From Emmonsiellopsis sp. PD_33 (Eukaryota; Ascomycota; Eurotiomycetes; Onygenales; Ajellomycetaceae), in assembly GCA_032988165.1 (NCBI GenBank), contig JANTQF010000069.1, forward strand, positions 1 through 64,000: 64,000 nucleotides of DNA, in the 5' to 3' direction. Below are positions 11,880 to 24,709 of the stretch, piece after piece. The notes beneath the pieces were generated by a model. That model searched no databases, was not told the DNA's origin, and was given only the letters and a program-made list of their open reading frames with translations. The position numbers and the translations under genes were made by a program. The number at the start of each line of letters is the position of its first letter. Within the stretch, counting starts at the first letter, position 1.

Positions 11880-13237
11880 AAAGGAGGTAGTCTTGAAGAA
11901 TCACTCAATCTTTAGGAAGATGAATTATCTAAGAGCTTTGTGTTTGACTTTGTTGATTAAATCCTGAAGGGTCAAGGAGAAGACTGTGTTATGCATGGTG
12001 AGTAAGATAGTAGAAATAGATATTGATGACTTAATAGTAGGCAAATAATATAGAAAACCAGGCAGGGAAATAGTATTAATCTCTCCTTGCATAAAAGTTC
12101 CATCATCTTGAGGTAAGAACTTGATAAGCATTATAATATGATGTTGGGAATGTAGCAGACTGATGAGTATAAATCCACTACTAGATAGAGGGTAGATGTA
12201 TACATTGTGTTGCAAGTCATTAGAAAATTACTGAATAGTGTTTCCATTCAAAGCATTAAGCATGATAATCCTGCAGACTGGGTTAGTACCATCAGCTGGA
12301 AAGAGGGGCCCTGAATTGATATATACTAGGCATTCACTGCCATTAAGCAGGATGCACTTGATAAAGGTGTGATTAATTAGAGTAGAGTAGATAGTAGTTA
12401 GAGTGCTATTTTATTAGTAGATGAGGTGTTCAGATTTAAGGTCATATATAGATATACTGAGGCCATCAAAGTCCACTGTATATACCTTATTCTTCCCAAT
12501 TAAATATGAAGTGTTCCATGGGGCTGGATAAGATCAATTCTGTCCAGTTTAAAGGCAGATAATGAGGATGATGCTAAGTTCAGAAGAGGGAAGGAGGACT
12601 GGTAGTTAGCTAGTTGTTAAGATAATGTATAGGTTAGAGGGATATTTAATAAACCTTTGATGATCAGAGACACACAAAAGACCCACATCATTAATATATA
12701 TCATGGTGAGAGAGGGGATAATATTAAAGAGGCAAATAATCTCATAGCACAGGCTCAGGGTATCATGATAAATATATTAGCAGTAGATCTTGCAATCTTC
12801 AATTCAGGCTAAATAACTCCTGCCTATGAATAGTTTGAAGCTAATATCATTGAGGAATGATTACTTCTCAGTGACTATACTGTGAGAGAAATAATGAAAT
12901 GTGTTAGCTAAGAATTCTATCAGCCTTGCAAGGAAAAAATGAAACATTGATGCATATCTAGATGCAGATATTGTAGTTCCTTGGCTGATATATCTAGAGA
13001 TGTAAATCAGTTAGTATATTTAGGCCAGTGATAAAGCCAGCTATGCTTTCCAGCTCATGATATAGCAAAGTGATTCCAGGACATACTAATCTAGCTGAGG
13101 CAGTAGACATTGAAGGGTTCAAAATCATTGAGAATCTTAAATACACACTCAGGAGGGAGATAATCAAATAGATTAGCATGTTTAGTGGGAGGTTCTAGTT
13201 ACTGGGTATCACTAGATGAAGGGCTAAATGATGGCAT
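11880..13237 (-). pseudogene. F-box protein relic, best-preserved array member
   Basis: The start at 13237 (AAAATGCC) gives MPSFSPSSSDTQ, a stop, then an F-box LFDYLPPECVFKILNDFEPF, with HSWLYHWPKY and FTSLDISAKELQYL behind it. The middle motif HHIIMLIKFLPQDDGTF lies in an open 96-codon stretch (12215 to 11925). Between them are short open pieces such as one around 12300 with ECLVYINSGPLFPADGTN. No transmembrane segment or enzyme motif is convincing, so the C-terminal part (roughly 350 residues) is unassigned. It probably confers substrate binding if the F-box reading is right. All similar genes here share this orientation. Confidence 0.65.
12590..12925. repeat. Duplicated segment, copy 1
   Basis: Internal part of the F-box unit. 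It is repeated with high similarity at 13905-14240 (shared opening GTTAGCTAGTTRTTA, and later GCACAGGCTCA). Differences are mostly transitions. Confidence 0.75.
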
Positions 13238-13670
13238 TTTTTGTGGGTGGTTTGAGAGAGAGAGGTGACAAATGAAGAGAGAGAAAAAGGTTAAAAGTGT
13301 AAGTAGGAATGTGATGTAGGTTCAGTGGAGAAATAACTGTAAAGAAAGAAACTTGTGGCTGGGCAGTTGGGAATGAGAAAAGACAGTAAATACAGTAAAA
13401 CTATGATGATATTAGGTCATATTAAGGTTGAGTTAGACATGATGAGTAACACAATGTGAGGCCTGGCTAGATCAAAGAATTTTATTCCTTACTATTTTTA
13501 GTAGCAAAAATGGTGGGGGGGGGCAGCAAGCATGAAAAGGGACTATATATGAACTGAGATCTCCTTAATATATAGTACTATAATATGTTTGACCTTGTTA
13601 TAGGCAAAAGAGGAATCAATGGGGTAATAGTGGATAGATTTATGAGAATAAAGAATGTTTTAAAGATAAA

Positions 13671-13686
13671 CACTAAACAATTAGTG
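13671..13686. other. Inter-unit inverted-repeat motif
   Basis: CACTAA-ACAA-TTAGTG, a perfect 6 bp stem with a 4 nt loop, within a longer conserved word that starts AAAGATAAA and continues TATCAGGGTG. Equivalent sites are at 11433, 15684 and 19981. It lies between F-box units, near the 3' end of the right-hand gene, so it could be a 3' end or processing element. There is no T run to support a classic terminator. Confidence 0.55.
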
Positions 13687-13739
13687 TATCAGGGTGTTGG
13701 GAAGCAAAGAAGAAAGCACATTTAAAATTAGAACAACAC

Positions 13740-13895
13740 AGTATAAGAGCTGTGTGAGGTTAGAGTATTAGCTATGACCCTGACTGTTCTATCATTGAAA
13801 ACTTGGATGTCAAGAAGACAGCAGATTGGGAACAGTAAACCTCTAATAGATTGTGAGGGGGCTAGGAAATAGTATTAGTTGATAGTTATAGTTGA
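13740..13895. repeat. Dispersed 180-bp array repeat, copy 1
   Basis: Shares GAACAACACAGTAT, GCTATGACCCTGACTGTT and AACTTGGATGTCAAGAAGA with 20238-20422. It probably represents the 3' part of array units. Confidence 0.7.
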
Positions 13896-13904
13896 TAGAG
13901 CTTC

Positions 13905-14240
13905 AGATCTGGGAGAGGGAAGGGGGACTGATAGTTAGCTAGTTATTATGATAATATATAGATTGGGGGGATTTAACAAACCTCTGATGATTAGAGATGC
14001 ATAAGAGACCTGCATTATTCATGTGGATGATGGGACAAGATTAAAGGGGCAAAAAACCTGATGGCACAGGCTCAAGATAGAATGATAAATGTATTAGCAG
14101 TAAATCTTATAATTTTTGATTCATACTATATAACTATCAGCTATGGATAGTTTGAAGTTGAAATCATCATGAAATGATTATTTCACAATGATCATGCTAT
14201 GAGAGAAATAATAGAATGTGCAAGCTAAGAATCTCATTAG
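13905..14240. repeat. Duplicated segment, copy 2
   Basis: Second copy of 12590-12925, offset by about 1315 bp. It indicates a truncated extra F-box unit between the members at 11.9-13.2 and 14.6-15.6 kb. No F-box is associated with it. Confidence 0.75.
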
Positions 14241-14639
14241 ACTTATATAGTAAGGTAAATTTTAACCATGGCAGTGAAACCATGGTAATGTCTGCTCATA
14301 TTAAGGTCAAAATAGATGTAGTGCATAACACAAAATGTGAGCCCTGGCCTGGATTGCTAGGTGTGAGTGATTTTGGTTGCCTGCTATTTTCAGTGATATA
14401 AATCATGGGGGATAGGAGAAGGAAAAGAATAAAGCACCAAAATTGTGCATAATGAGTGCTGTGATGGGTTGATGTAATAATTTACTACACTCAGTTTTTT
14501 TTTTTTTTTGCCTGCACTTAGAATCAAACTCTTTATCAATTTAGTGTGATGGACCATATCACTGGAAGGAGACAGGGAAAATAAAGGCATTTAGTGTGCT
14601 TTGATAATATAGTTAACATAAGATGGAAAGACATTCCAG

Positions 14640-15560
14640 GCAGAATTGCTGTATAGACTATTAAAAAAAAAAAAAAGAAAGACAGGTTTAAAAGTTGAAG
14701 AGGAAAACATGGGAGTATGGATATAATATACCTATAATTATTTAGATTGTACCTTGAGATATTATCTGAATGTCAGATATAAGATCACAGTGATTTGAAA
14801 AGCCTGTAATAGGTTGGATGGAGTTCAGGCAGAACATTGAGTTAATTAAGATGCTCAAATTGTTAGTAACCTGTTTGTGAAGTTAGTAATTAATATATTA
14901 ATAAAGAATGAAGAAGTGAGTTATAGAATCTAAAGATCTAACAGCAAGACAGAGGGATGAGTGAATGGAAAGGTATTTCAAGGATAAATTATGTAGATGA
15001 ATGGTGTCTATTTGGTGTTTAATAAAGATGCTATTACTCTATAATAAAAATATTTTGATAAGCATTAAGAATTGAATGAAAGATAGTCATCTAATAAATG
15101 TAAATCTCCTACTCAATGCTTCCTGCATATAGGAGGAGGAAGACTATAACTGATAGAATTACTGCAGAGCTTTACTACTAGAAGAGTGTAAAATTCTGAG
15201 GCTGATAGCCTCAGTTAGAGGTAATCTGATGTAGAACTCTGAATGGATGGTTCATTCAGAGCTGTTGGATAGAATAAGCTTAATTACTCTGAGAACTCTT
15301 TTAAATTCAAAGTATCATACTCTTACTTTGGGTATTGGGTGTGAGTAGATACAATGACCAGATTTGAGATTATATGCAGATATAATTAACAGTCTGAATT
15401 AGGTGTTTAAAATAACTAAAGATTATTAGTCTGATAGTATACTTAGCTTGAATAATGACAGAAGAAGAGAAAATCTAAAGACCTACTGGGTAATAATTGT
15501 GTTGTTTTTTAGTATATTAATAGCCCTGCTTTATTAACTAGCTGCATGCAAGGCATGCAT
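14640..15560 (-). pseudogene. F-box family member, C-terminal part
   Basis: Strongly similar at the DNA level to 15980-16430 over several hundred bases. Shared words include GAAAAGCCTRTAATAGGTT, AGGGATGAGTGAATRGAAAG and CTATTTGGTGTTTAATAAAGA. The minus-strand middle motif (LPQ-like, with TTTTTATTATAGAGTAAT) is near 15040. No F-box was found upstream before the next unit begins, so this looks like a front-truncated copy. Confidence 0.5.
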
Positions 15561-15683
15561 AATACAGGAACTAATCTGTAGTGCAGAAGATGAGTAGCAT
15601 GCAGATATAGATTTACTTGAGCATAAAGAGAATGAAAATGGGAAAAGTGGGTAGTATTAGAATATAGAATAGCTTAAAGATAG

Positions 15684-15701
15684 ACCCTAAGTAATTAGGG
15701 T
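15684..15701. other. Inter-unit inverted-repeat motif, variant stem
   Basis: ACCCTAA-GTAA-TTAGGGT, a perfect 7 bp stem. Compared with CACTAA/TTAGTG at 13671 and 19981, both arms changed together (A:T to C:G), keeping the pairing. Confidence 0.5.
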
Positions 15702-15899
15702 ATCAGAACATAAGATGAAAGTAGAAGAGAGAAATAACAACAATAAAAAGAAATATCTAATAAAATAATAATAGAATTTGAAAGAGTATTGAGTAATGAA
15801 ATGCATAATTAATGTGCCTAATTAGATAAGGAAAACCCTGTACAGGGCCACAGTTAGATAGTAAAAAACATGAACTGTAGTAAACAGCAAATAGAAAGA

Positions 15900-17460
15900 T
15901 ATATGACAAGATACTATACTATATAAATTGTAGGAGACAAAAGAAAAACAGTAGATTTAAAAGTCTTGGAGCACAATCTATTGGTGTGGAAATGTTGCAG
16001 GATAAACTGCATAGATTATCTCTTCAGGCATTATTTAGATGTGAGGGGTAAGATTACTATGCTTTGAAAAGCCTATAATAGGTTAGAAGGAGTCCAGTTT
16101 AAAGATTATATCAATTAAGACTCTAAACTCATTACTAACCTACTTGTGCAGTTGATGATTGGTAGACAGCTGGAGAATATAGTAGTAGGTTAGAGAATCT
16201 AAAAATCTAATAGTAAGATAGAGGGATGAGTGAATAGAAAGACATTTCAAGGGTAAATTATATAGATGAATGATATCTATTTGGTGTTTAATAAAGATAC
16301 TATTACTCTATGGTAAAAATGTTTCAATAATCATCAGGGTTTGAATGGAAGAGAGTCAGCTGATAAATATGAATCCCTTATGAAAGACTGCTTTGACATA
16401 TGAGGAGGAAGATTATAGCTGATAGAAATACTAAAGAACATTACTACTGAAAGAGTCTATAATTTTAAGACTAATAGACATAGTATGACTCATCTGAGGC
16501 AACCTGAAGAAGATGAAGTATGATTGAATGATCCATTCAGAGTCATTAAGTAGAATAAACTTAATAGATGTTGTAGACTCAAAGGACAGTCTGTTTGATT
16601 CTGATATTATGTGTGAGTAGATAAGATAACTGGATTTAAAATTATATACTAACATGATAGGTAGCTTAAATGTACATGTATAAAGTTTGTTCCTCTCAAT
16701 CAGATATAAAATCTAATTTTGCACAGATCATGCTTGGCTTCCTGCAAGAGGTTAGATGATTGTTCTGGGCAGACATTATTAGTAAAGTACTGATGAGTAA
16801 AATGAGGGATTTAGAGGTCATACTGGAGATGAATAGGGTAAGAAGCATGTAGGTAAAAGCACAGAATATTAGTAGTATTAATGAGAACTTTACTTATTAT
16901 AGGAGAAAAGTATGAATGAGGTTAAATCTAGGTTGATGAACTGAAGGTAATACTATCAAGTGTTTACTAATATAATCTACTGTTAGCTACTCAGACTATG
17001 TAATGACCTATTACTGCAAATAGAAAAGCTTCTGAATATTTTTATAAAATGATTTCATTTCCCTTGGAAAAGTTGATGAGTGACTTGGCTAGTATAAGAT
17101 AAATAAGAAAGTTAGTATTAGTAAATATAAAAAAGAGCAAATAAATAAATCACATACCCAGAGTGGTATATTGCTTGAGTCTAACTTCTGGTGAAGGGGG
17201 TAAGAGGGAGAATATAAACTGAGTGTAATGATATCTCCAGCTATGATCCTAGATTCATGAGGTGGCATATGCATTGAATGAACAGCTGATGAGTCTGAAG
17301 CAGTAAATGTTATCTGGCATGAGATGGCAAAGAATGAGAAGAAAATAATTCTTATCTAAATAGATAATTAAGCTGATGAGATGTAGAGCTAGTGCTACTG
17401 TACAAATATCTAACATCATACATAATAAATTGAATATGGTAGTAGAAAGGCAGGACAAGG
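15900..17460 (-). pseudogene. F-box protein relic
   Basis: The N-terminal piece (17458 to 17255) ends in LMPDNIYCFRLISCSFNAYA, which matches the second half of the family F-box (EPFNVYCL, SWNHFAIS). The next frame continues with DHSW and TQFIF, equivalent to HSWLYHWPKY. An inner open piece (16655 to 16431) includes NDSEWIIQSYFIFFRLPQMS, related to the segment at 18469-18783. The middle motif is near 16310 (TLMIIETFLP). The gene is broken by stops and frame changes. Confidence 0.55.
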
Positions 17461-17939
17461 AAATAAGTAAAATGATGAACTAAAAATTATTAGCCTGAAT
17501 GTAAACTTATCTGATAGAATAAAATATATGAAGCTAGAAGGAGAGGAATTAATACTAACCTTGATGATGGTAATATTAAATATTAATAGTTGCAGATGGG
17601 GAGAGGATGTAGGTAATAGCTATATTTTTTTAGTAATCTAGTAACTTAGGCTACTTTATTAACCAGCTGTAAACAGCACTTACATAATATAAGAACTTAC
17701 TACTAGATGAGAAAAGAAAATAAAGAAATTAGATAGTTATTATAATCATTAACATAATGATGTTCTCCTCTGCTGCTGCTTGCTCAAAGTCAAATTGGTC
17801 TTAGCCCATAGAGATAATAAAATGAGTAAATATAAGGGAAAAAAAAAATAGAAAGGCATAGCAGGAGATATTAGGTCTTATAAAGTATAAGAGTTGGAGA
17901 GTAATGAAGAAGAAGGGAAATAGAGAAATATAGCATAAA

Positions 17940-19430
17940 ATACTGTATTCTATAAAATATGGAACTTAGTATTTTAAAAGTTAAAGATTAAAATCTAGAG
18001 TGGTATATTTAGGGGTGTGTCTGCAATTATCTGAATGATTCCTTAGGGGGTTATTTGGATATCAGTGATATGAGTAGGATGCTCTGCAGAGCTGATAGTA
18101 AGTTGGGGATCTTTCAGAGTAAATAATGAATCAATTGATTGCTATAATGAAGAATTTGCCCCTCATAACAAGCCACTAGAAGCTGAGGTGGGAATGAAAC
18201 AGTGGATTGCAGATTCCAGAGATTCTATAGTGAGGTAGAGAGATGGATGAACACATATTATTTTGAGGTCTTAAAATAATTTATGTATTTTGAGAAGATC
18301 TATTTAGTGTATGATAAAGATCCCATTACTCTGTAGTAAAAATGTCTGAATAAGGATTGTGTTTGCCTCATCATAACCTGTTTGTCTGATGAAAAGAAAC
18401 CTCCCATTTGATTCTAATTGTATATAGGAGTAGGATGGGAAGCACTGCTGAGAAAACTCTTATAGTACTTAATCATTGAAAGGGTTAATAACCTTAAGAT
18501 GGGATATGCTAAAAACATTGGATCCAGGCAAGTTATAATAGAACTCTAAGTATATTATATGTTCAGAGTCATTATGGAGAGTAAGCTCTATAGTATTAGA
18601 ATATTTTGTAAAGAAATGGCACCATGCCTTAGCTTGTGGAATTAGCTGTGAGTAAACCAGACTGCTGAATTTGAGATTATAGGCTAATATAGTTAATGGT
18701 AGTAGTGAATAGGTGTAAAGCTTATTTTTTCCAATCAGAAAGGAAGTTTGGTGTGGTGATAGAGACCAGAATTCCCCTCCCATTAGGGGTTGAATAAATA
18801 TCCTATGAATGAATTGTTGAGTAAAGTATTTATCAGTATAGAGAAGAAAGGTGAAGCTAATGCAGAGATATATCTAAATTCTGAAGTGAGTAAAAAGACA
18901 TAGCAGACATCAGCAGCATTAATAAAGACTTTATTTTAAGTATGATGAGCAAAGTAAGGTAATGAAAGCTAAATTAATGAATCAAGTTTAAGACTATAAA
19001 CTGTTTACTAATAAATACTAGTATCATCAAGCTAAACCAGATAGTCACCTGCTGTTGCAAAGTATGATGCATTGAGGAGGTTCTGGATGAGAGTTACCTT
19101 ACCCTTAAAGAAGTTATGAATTGACTTATCTGATAGGAATATGAAAGTTAGTAGTAGGAAGCATAAAAAGAGTAGATAGATAATATATAAAGATTATTAT
19201 ATGATATAACTCTGGATTTAAGTGTAATGAACATGAGTAAGTCTTTCAACTTGAGCTAGTAATATTATTAACCATGCTTAGTGATTCACACTGTGACATA
19301 TTTATTTCACTCATTGTTAATGAGTTTGAGGCTGCAGAGTTCACTATGTGAAATGTAATAAAAGATAAGAAGAATATAGTTATAATTGAGGCATTTAATG
19401 AGGCTGATAGAGTGAGAGGGTTGGGCAATG
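17940..19430 (-). pseudogene. F-box family member relic
   Basis: The inner open frame 18783 to 18469 (104 codons) contains LYTYSLLPLTILAYNLKFSS and NDSEHIIYLEFYYNLPGSN, alignable to the same part of the 15900-17460 member (TCTFKLPIMLVYNFKSS, NDSEWIIQSYF). The middle motif at about 18335 reads IQTFLLQSNGIFII. The N-terminal ORF (19428 to 19246) shows no clear F-box, so that end may be replaced or too decayed. Confidence 0.5.
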
Positions 19431-19980
19431 TAGAAATCAGATATTATAAGCAGTAGAATTAATATGCAGATGGTAAGATACAGTAAGAAAAATGATAAGA
19501 TATGTAAGGTAGCTATGCAAAGAGTGTTAGGCTAGCTGTGCATTGAGAGGATTAAAAGGAAAAATGGAAAGCTATGCATGGAGAAATTAAAACTAACCTT
19601 GATGCTGATATGAAGGGTTGATGGTTGCAGATAGAAGATGATATTAAAATAGCTGCTGTGAGATGGCTGTATTCCTTATATCTTATTGACTATATCTTTA
19701 TTGGTGTTTAAGGTTAGAAAGGGGAGGGTACCCTCCTGATCTAACTTAGTGAAATCACATGATTTCACTGAAGCTGGACCCCCCCCCATTTTTAGTGTAT
19801 AATAATATAATACTGTCAACTGGGCCAGTTGATGCCATATAAAACTAAGAGCTCATAATTACTAGGCAGCAATGATTTATCAGGCATTTTAAAAGCTGGA
19901 AACTGATACAGAAGGATAAAGAGAATAAAAGTGGTAAGAGTAAGTAGTATTAGGAGAATGAAGAATTATTTAAAGATAAA

Positions 19981-19996
19981 CACTAAATAATTAGTG
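19981..19996. other. Inter-unit inverted-repeat motif
   Basis: CACTAA-ATAA-TTAGTG, the same stem as at 13671 with one loop change, again preceded by AAAGATAAA and followed by an AGGGTGTGGG-like word. Confidence 0.55.
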
Positions 19997-20237
19997 TATT
20001 AGGGTGTGGGACTGAAGCAGAGGAGAGCATTGAAAAAGTACAGGAAATTTGAATGAGAAATAAATGCTGAAAAGCATTTAAAAGTAATATAATAATTGTA
20101 TAATGAATAAGAATAGTCAAACTCTGGTGAACCCTATAAGATAGAGATTAGATGAAAACTGGTATAGGGGAGGAGGGCCAGCATTAAAGGCCCAGTAAAA
20201 GATAAGCATATTAAGTATTAAAGAAGGAAACTGAAAG

Positions 20238-22107
20238 CACTTTTAAAATTGGAACAACACAGTATAGGAGCTGTGTGAGGTTAGGATGTTGGCTATGACC
20301 CTGACTGTTCCATTATTAGAAACTTGGATGTCAAGAAGATAGTGGATTGGGAATGATAAACCTCTGATGGGTTGTAGGGAGACTAGGAAATAATATTAGT
20401 TGACAGTTATAATTAACAGGGCTTCAAAGTATTCTATGTGTTGTGGATCATAACTGGTTAGATGAATTAAAATGATATCAGGGAGATCAGTGGAGAGGTT
20501 TAGGAAGAGAGAGATTGAGGGAATAAAGAGACTTGTTGGCTGTGCAAAATAGTGTGAAATAATAGCATCCCTTTGATAGCTAACAAAATGGCCACTAAAA
20601 TGAGGTGAGAATGTCTCAATCAACATCATGTCTTTATATTGATGAGGGCAAGAAATAGCTGTAAATTTACTCTTAAAAGTGAGTTTTAAGTACCCATTCT
20701 CAGATTAGATATGGGAGATTTTATCAACAATCTTGCCATTGAATGTGTTGATGATCTTAAGGCATCCATAGTGAAAATAAGCATTATCTAAGTCTAATAA
20801 GCCACAAGTGTGTGAATAAATCAGGTGCTCTGAATGATCAGGAAGGATAATCTTGATTGAAATGCAGGCATTAGAAAGATGAAAGGCAGAAACCTCATCA
20901 TTAGTAGCTATTTATCTATATATTTAAGTATTAGATATGAGATTATAGGCTGACATCATGAAGAGTTAATTGCAGCAAATATAGAGTTTTTTATTGCTGA
21001 TAAAGTATGAGTAATTCCTGGTAAATAAAGATTACAATTCTACTCTATCTAGGGATTGGATATAAATACTAGGGTAGTCCCAATAGTTAGCTAGTAATAG
21101 GGATGGCAAAAAGAACTGCAATGTGGTAAACAAAACATACTGAGGCTTGAGGTTGGTAGAAATGATGTATAGTATATCAGCAGAGTTGACCTTAATAGTA
21201 TAGATAGAGGGGTAATAGATTGAGATATTAAGCTTATGTGGCTGGCTACAAAGGTCTCTATCAAGAACCCTCTAGTAAACTCTGTCTGAAGCTACCCAGA
21301 TAGCATAGTGGCCTGCTGCTGAAAAGGATGTTGTGTGTGGGAAATGATAATATGAAGCTATGAATTCAATGTGTAAATTGTATTGTGTGGTTAACTGAAG
21401 GAGTTAGGGAGGCAGATCTAATAGGGGTGTGCTGCAGACAGGCATGGTGGTAGTCAGACATAGAGGAGAAGAGGAAGATAAGATGAAATGATAACTAGAA
21501 CTTAAAGTAGTTAGTATAATAACTATTATATTAGAGTAATAGATTAAAGGGGATTGAGATTAAGGGGAGAAGACAAGCTGAAGATACTAACTGTAGGATG
21601 TATGTTAATCAGTGAGACCTAATATAAGAGAAAGAAGATGTGGAAGAAACAAGAAGAAGGAAAAAATAAATAGCTATCTAGCAATGCTGGCTCTAAGGGC
21701 TGGGATTATGATAGCCATGAATTAAAACAGTGAAATAAGACTGGAAGGGGATGTTTTCCCTGTGAATGATGATATAATAATAAAACATGGAGACAGGATA
21801 ATATAGGAAAATCTAAGAAAAATGTATAAGTAAATGGGAATGTAGGTTAATAAAATATTAAATATAAACTTGCCTGGCAGATAAAAGCATGCAGAAACAA
21901 ATACAGAGATGAATAAGATAATATGATAATAGCTAAAGAGGCTAGCATGATAGTGTAGGAATAGAGTAGTAATTCATCAGGGCATAAGAAAAGCAGACTG
22001 TCTGGAAGTTGTAAATCAATAACTATACAAGAGTAAGTTAGATGAGGATATAAAAAGGGGAATATAGCTAAATAAGAAAGAGATACTAATATGAGAGTGG
22101 AAGACAT
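20238..22107 (-). pseudogene. F-box family member relic
   Basis: The middle motif lies at about 20620 (MMLIETFSPHFSGHF), in an open 77-codon stretch (20629 to 20396) whose DNA matches the family repeat at 13740-13895. An 86-codon ORF at 22107 to 21847 occupies the expected N-terminal place, but no convincing F-box is visible. The hydrophobic look of that ORF may come from base composition. Confidence 0.45.
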
Positions 22108-22239
22108 ACCTCTAGAAATAAAAAATGCACACTGCTTTTTAAGGGAAATAAGAGGGTTAAAGTATCATATGAAGCACCTATTGATTATAAAGCTTCATAA
22201 TTATTAGAGATGCTATAGGGGATATTATGCTGATTAGAT

Positions 22240-23000
22240 TCTACAGAGATTTGAGACAAAAGAGTTGATTAATGGTAGTTCCCACACTATTTCTAGCATG
22301 TTGGTGTTAGGAATGGCCAGAACACTCCTGAAAGGCCATGAAGAATAGAAGGCTAGGTCTGTAGGTAATGATAAGGTTAAGATATGAGAGGATAAAGTAA
22401 TGACATGCATTAAGATAATGTGCATAAATGGTGTGAGTTTGCAGTTTCATAAAGATATCATTACTCTGAGGGAGAAATGTTTTGATTACTATTAAAGGCT
22501 TAGTATTTAGTTGATTAATATATAGAAATGATCCATTTAGTGTGAATTAAATATAGAAGAAAACAGATCATAACTGTGTAAATTCCTGTAAGATCTCTTC
22601 ACTTAAAGTGTCAATAACTTTAATATGCAGGGGTGTGAGGGGATTGCATGTAATAGGGGTGGCTTTGAGGGTATTAGAATATATCAGGCATTCAAATCTA
22701 TTAGGAAGGATGACTTTGATAGCATTGCAGTGGTGCTAACCACTAAGATGACTGGCCTGTTCTGGGGTTGTAGGTATAATGTAGATGTGCTAGCTAGAAT
22801 TAATGTTGTAAGTATAGAGCTCAGAAGGGTCTATAAATAATAAGTATAGCTTATTCTATTCTATTAAATAGGGGATGTTTAGTGTCACCCATGACAACTG
22901 CTTTGCTTTGGAGAGGGATTGGATGGTAACAAGGTTACTAGGATTTAAATTAGTAATAATATATAAATATAGCTAGATAAAAGAAAATATTAAATAGAGT
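22240..23000 (-). pseudogene. F-box family member, partial
   Basis: Contains the family middle motif near 22460 (VIKTFLPQSNDIFM). A following minus-strand stretch near 22700 corresponds to the ECLVYINSGPLFP segment of the 12.3 kb member (here ECLIYSN). The plus-strand ORF 22625-22840 lies antisense across it and is taken as a shadow. Confidence 0.45.
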
Positions 23001-24709
23001 ATACTTGAGGGTGAATTTAGACCTATTAAAAACACACATCATATCAGAAGAGTTGACAAGGAGATGGCAAGATGAATTGGGAGAATAAGAAACTTAAAGA
23101 AGTATTAGATCACTAATTATCTTACTGGTGAGAATTTGCCAGTATATATTTGAAGGATCATAATTGATAAGAAGAGAATGGATATTGTTATCAGTTCTGA
23201 TAATATATTAGCCTGTAGTGGCAAAGGAGCTAAGTGAGCTAATGAAAGTGATTTTAATTGGTCTGCCAATAATGTATTTATATAATGTGTTGGCTGAGTA
23301 TTTTATATTTTTAGTAAGTACATACAGAGAGTTAGGGGAAATAATATACTAAAATTGCAAAATTATTTAACTTGAAGATCAGTATTGTAAGGGGGAAGTT
23401 AGGTTTGAAAGTCTGGCAAGTAATAATACAAGCTAAAAAGAGGGATGTATGATTTAATGTATTCATTCCATTTATGACTGACTAGTTGCAGTTTGTAGAG
23501 TTTAAAGGCAGGGAGGTGTTACAGAATGAGTGGAAAGCATTTAGAAGGCATGCACTGTAATGAATTGTAAGGATTATATATAAATTAAGCTGGTACTAGA
23601 GTTTGATGGTTACTGATAACAAGAGACATTGAAAATCCTAGAGTTATAATAGTAAAACAAGCTATTAGTCTCTAATTTGGTAAGAATTGGATGTCAATGG
23701 TGATGGAATCAGATAGCTCAAAATAAAGAGATACACACTGTTAGAGGTGAGCTGTGAGGCTCTCTTACCAATGTATCAACTAATAGGAAGTTAATGCATG
23801 TAAATAGGATTGATTCCCCAGGTATTATCAAAGAGAGATAAAGATGAAAGGGTGTTGTTGTTGAGAGAGGAGATTATAAAGGTGAATTAATAGAGTATAT
23901 TAGGAAGTGATGAAAGAGGAGTCTTCTGTCTTTAAAAAGCTATGTGTTAGATAAAGAAGGTAGATGGTAGTGGTAGACTCTATCTGATAAGTAAAAGAAT
24001 GATGGTAGCCTGACAATGTTGATTACTATTAAGATTAGATTATAGAGAAGAGTGAAGTGAAAGCTGTAATGATGATGACTGAGCTGAGTGCTAAAAGTAA
24101 AGATCTAATAGGCTGATGAGAGTGCATATCTGATTGATTACTAAGTGAACTGGTTAGAGAAGAAAGATGATAGTAGGAGGAATGATTAGAAGAGGAAAAA
24201 ATGAAGGTATAACTAATCTATATGTAATGCATGTGGTGGTGAGTTAACATAATAAATGCAAGAGAGAAGACATGGTCCCTAGAAAAGAGAATAAGGTCAG
24301 AAAGAAAGAGAGGACAGAATGAAGAGATAACAGGTAAAGTAATGATATTAAGAGAAAGATAGATAATAAATGGTATGGATGAGGAGAGGATAGAATGAAG
24401 ATGAGAATGGATTATTTAATGATGCTGTAGAGTGATAAAAAAAGTGAGATTATAAGGCATTATTATGTTGAAAGACACAATGGGTAGATGATCTAATATT
24501 AAGGTTTGAATAAATAAGGAAAATATAGTAGGTAGTCTACTGTAAAAGCTAGTAAGAGGTAGGTAATAGGATGAAAGAGAACTGTAAGGAAACAGCTGAG
24601 ATATCTTATTCCTATGTAGACTTAAGTGGTGTGGAATAGGTATAATAGCAGCTTTATGAGAAAGTAAGACTATTATTGAAGGCAAGAAAATGTACTTGAG
24701 ATTAGTTAG
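23001..24709. other. Decayed array edge, no gene recognised
   Basis: Probably the remaining upstream part of the last F-box unit. A minus ORF at 24416-24685 has no recognisable domain. Confidence 0.3.

Noticed and set aside
14490..14560. Second tRNA-like relic beside a T tract
   Set aside because: Only a weak B-box-like word (GAGTTTGATTC on the minus strand); no A box at a proper distance and no stems.
17089..17274. Transmembrane protein
   Set aside because: Hydrophobic codons come from AT-rich DNA. The neighbouring frame aligns with the F-box family instead.
22625..22840. 71-codon plus ORF as a gene
   Set aside because: Antisense to the conserved segment of an F-box relic.
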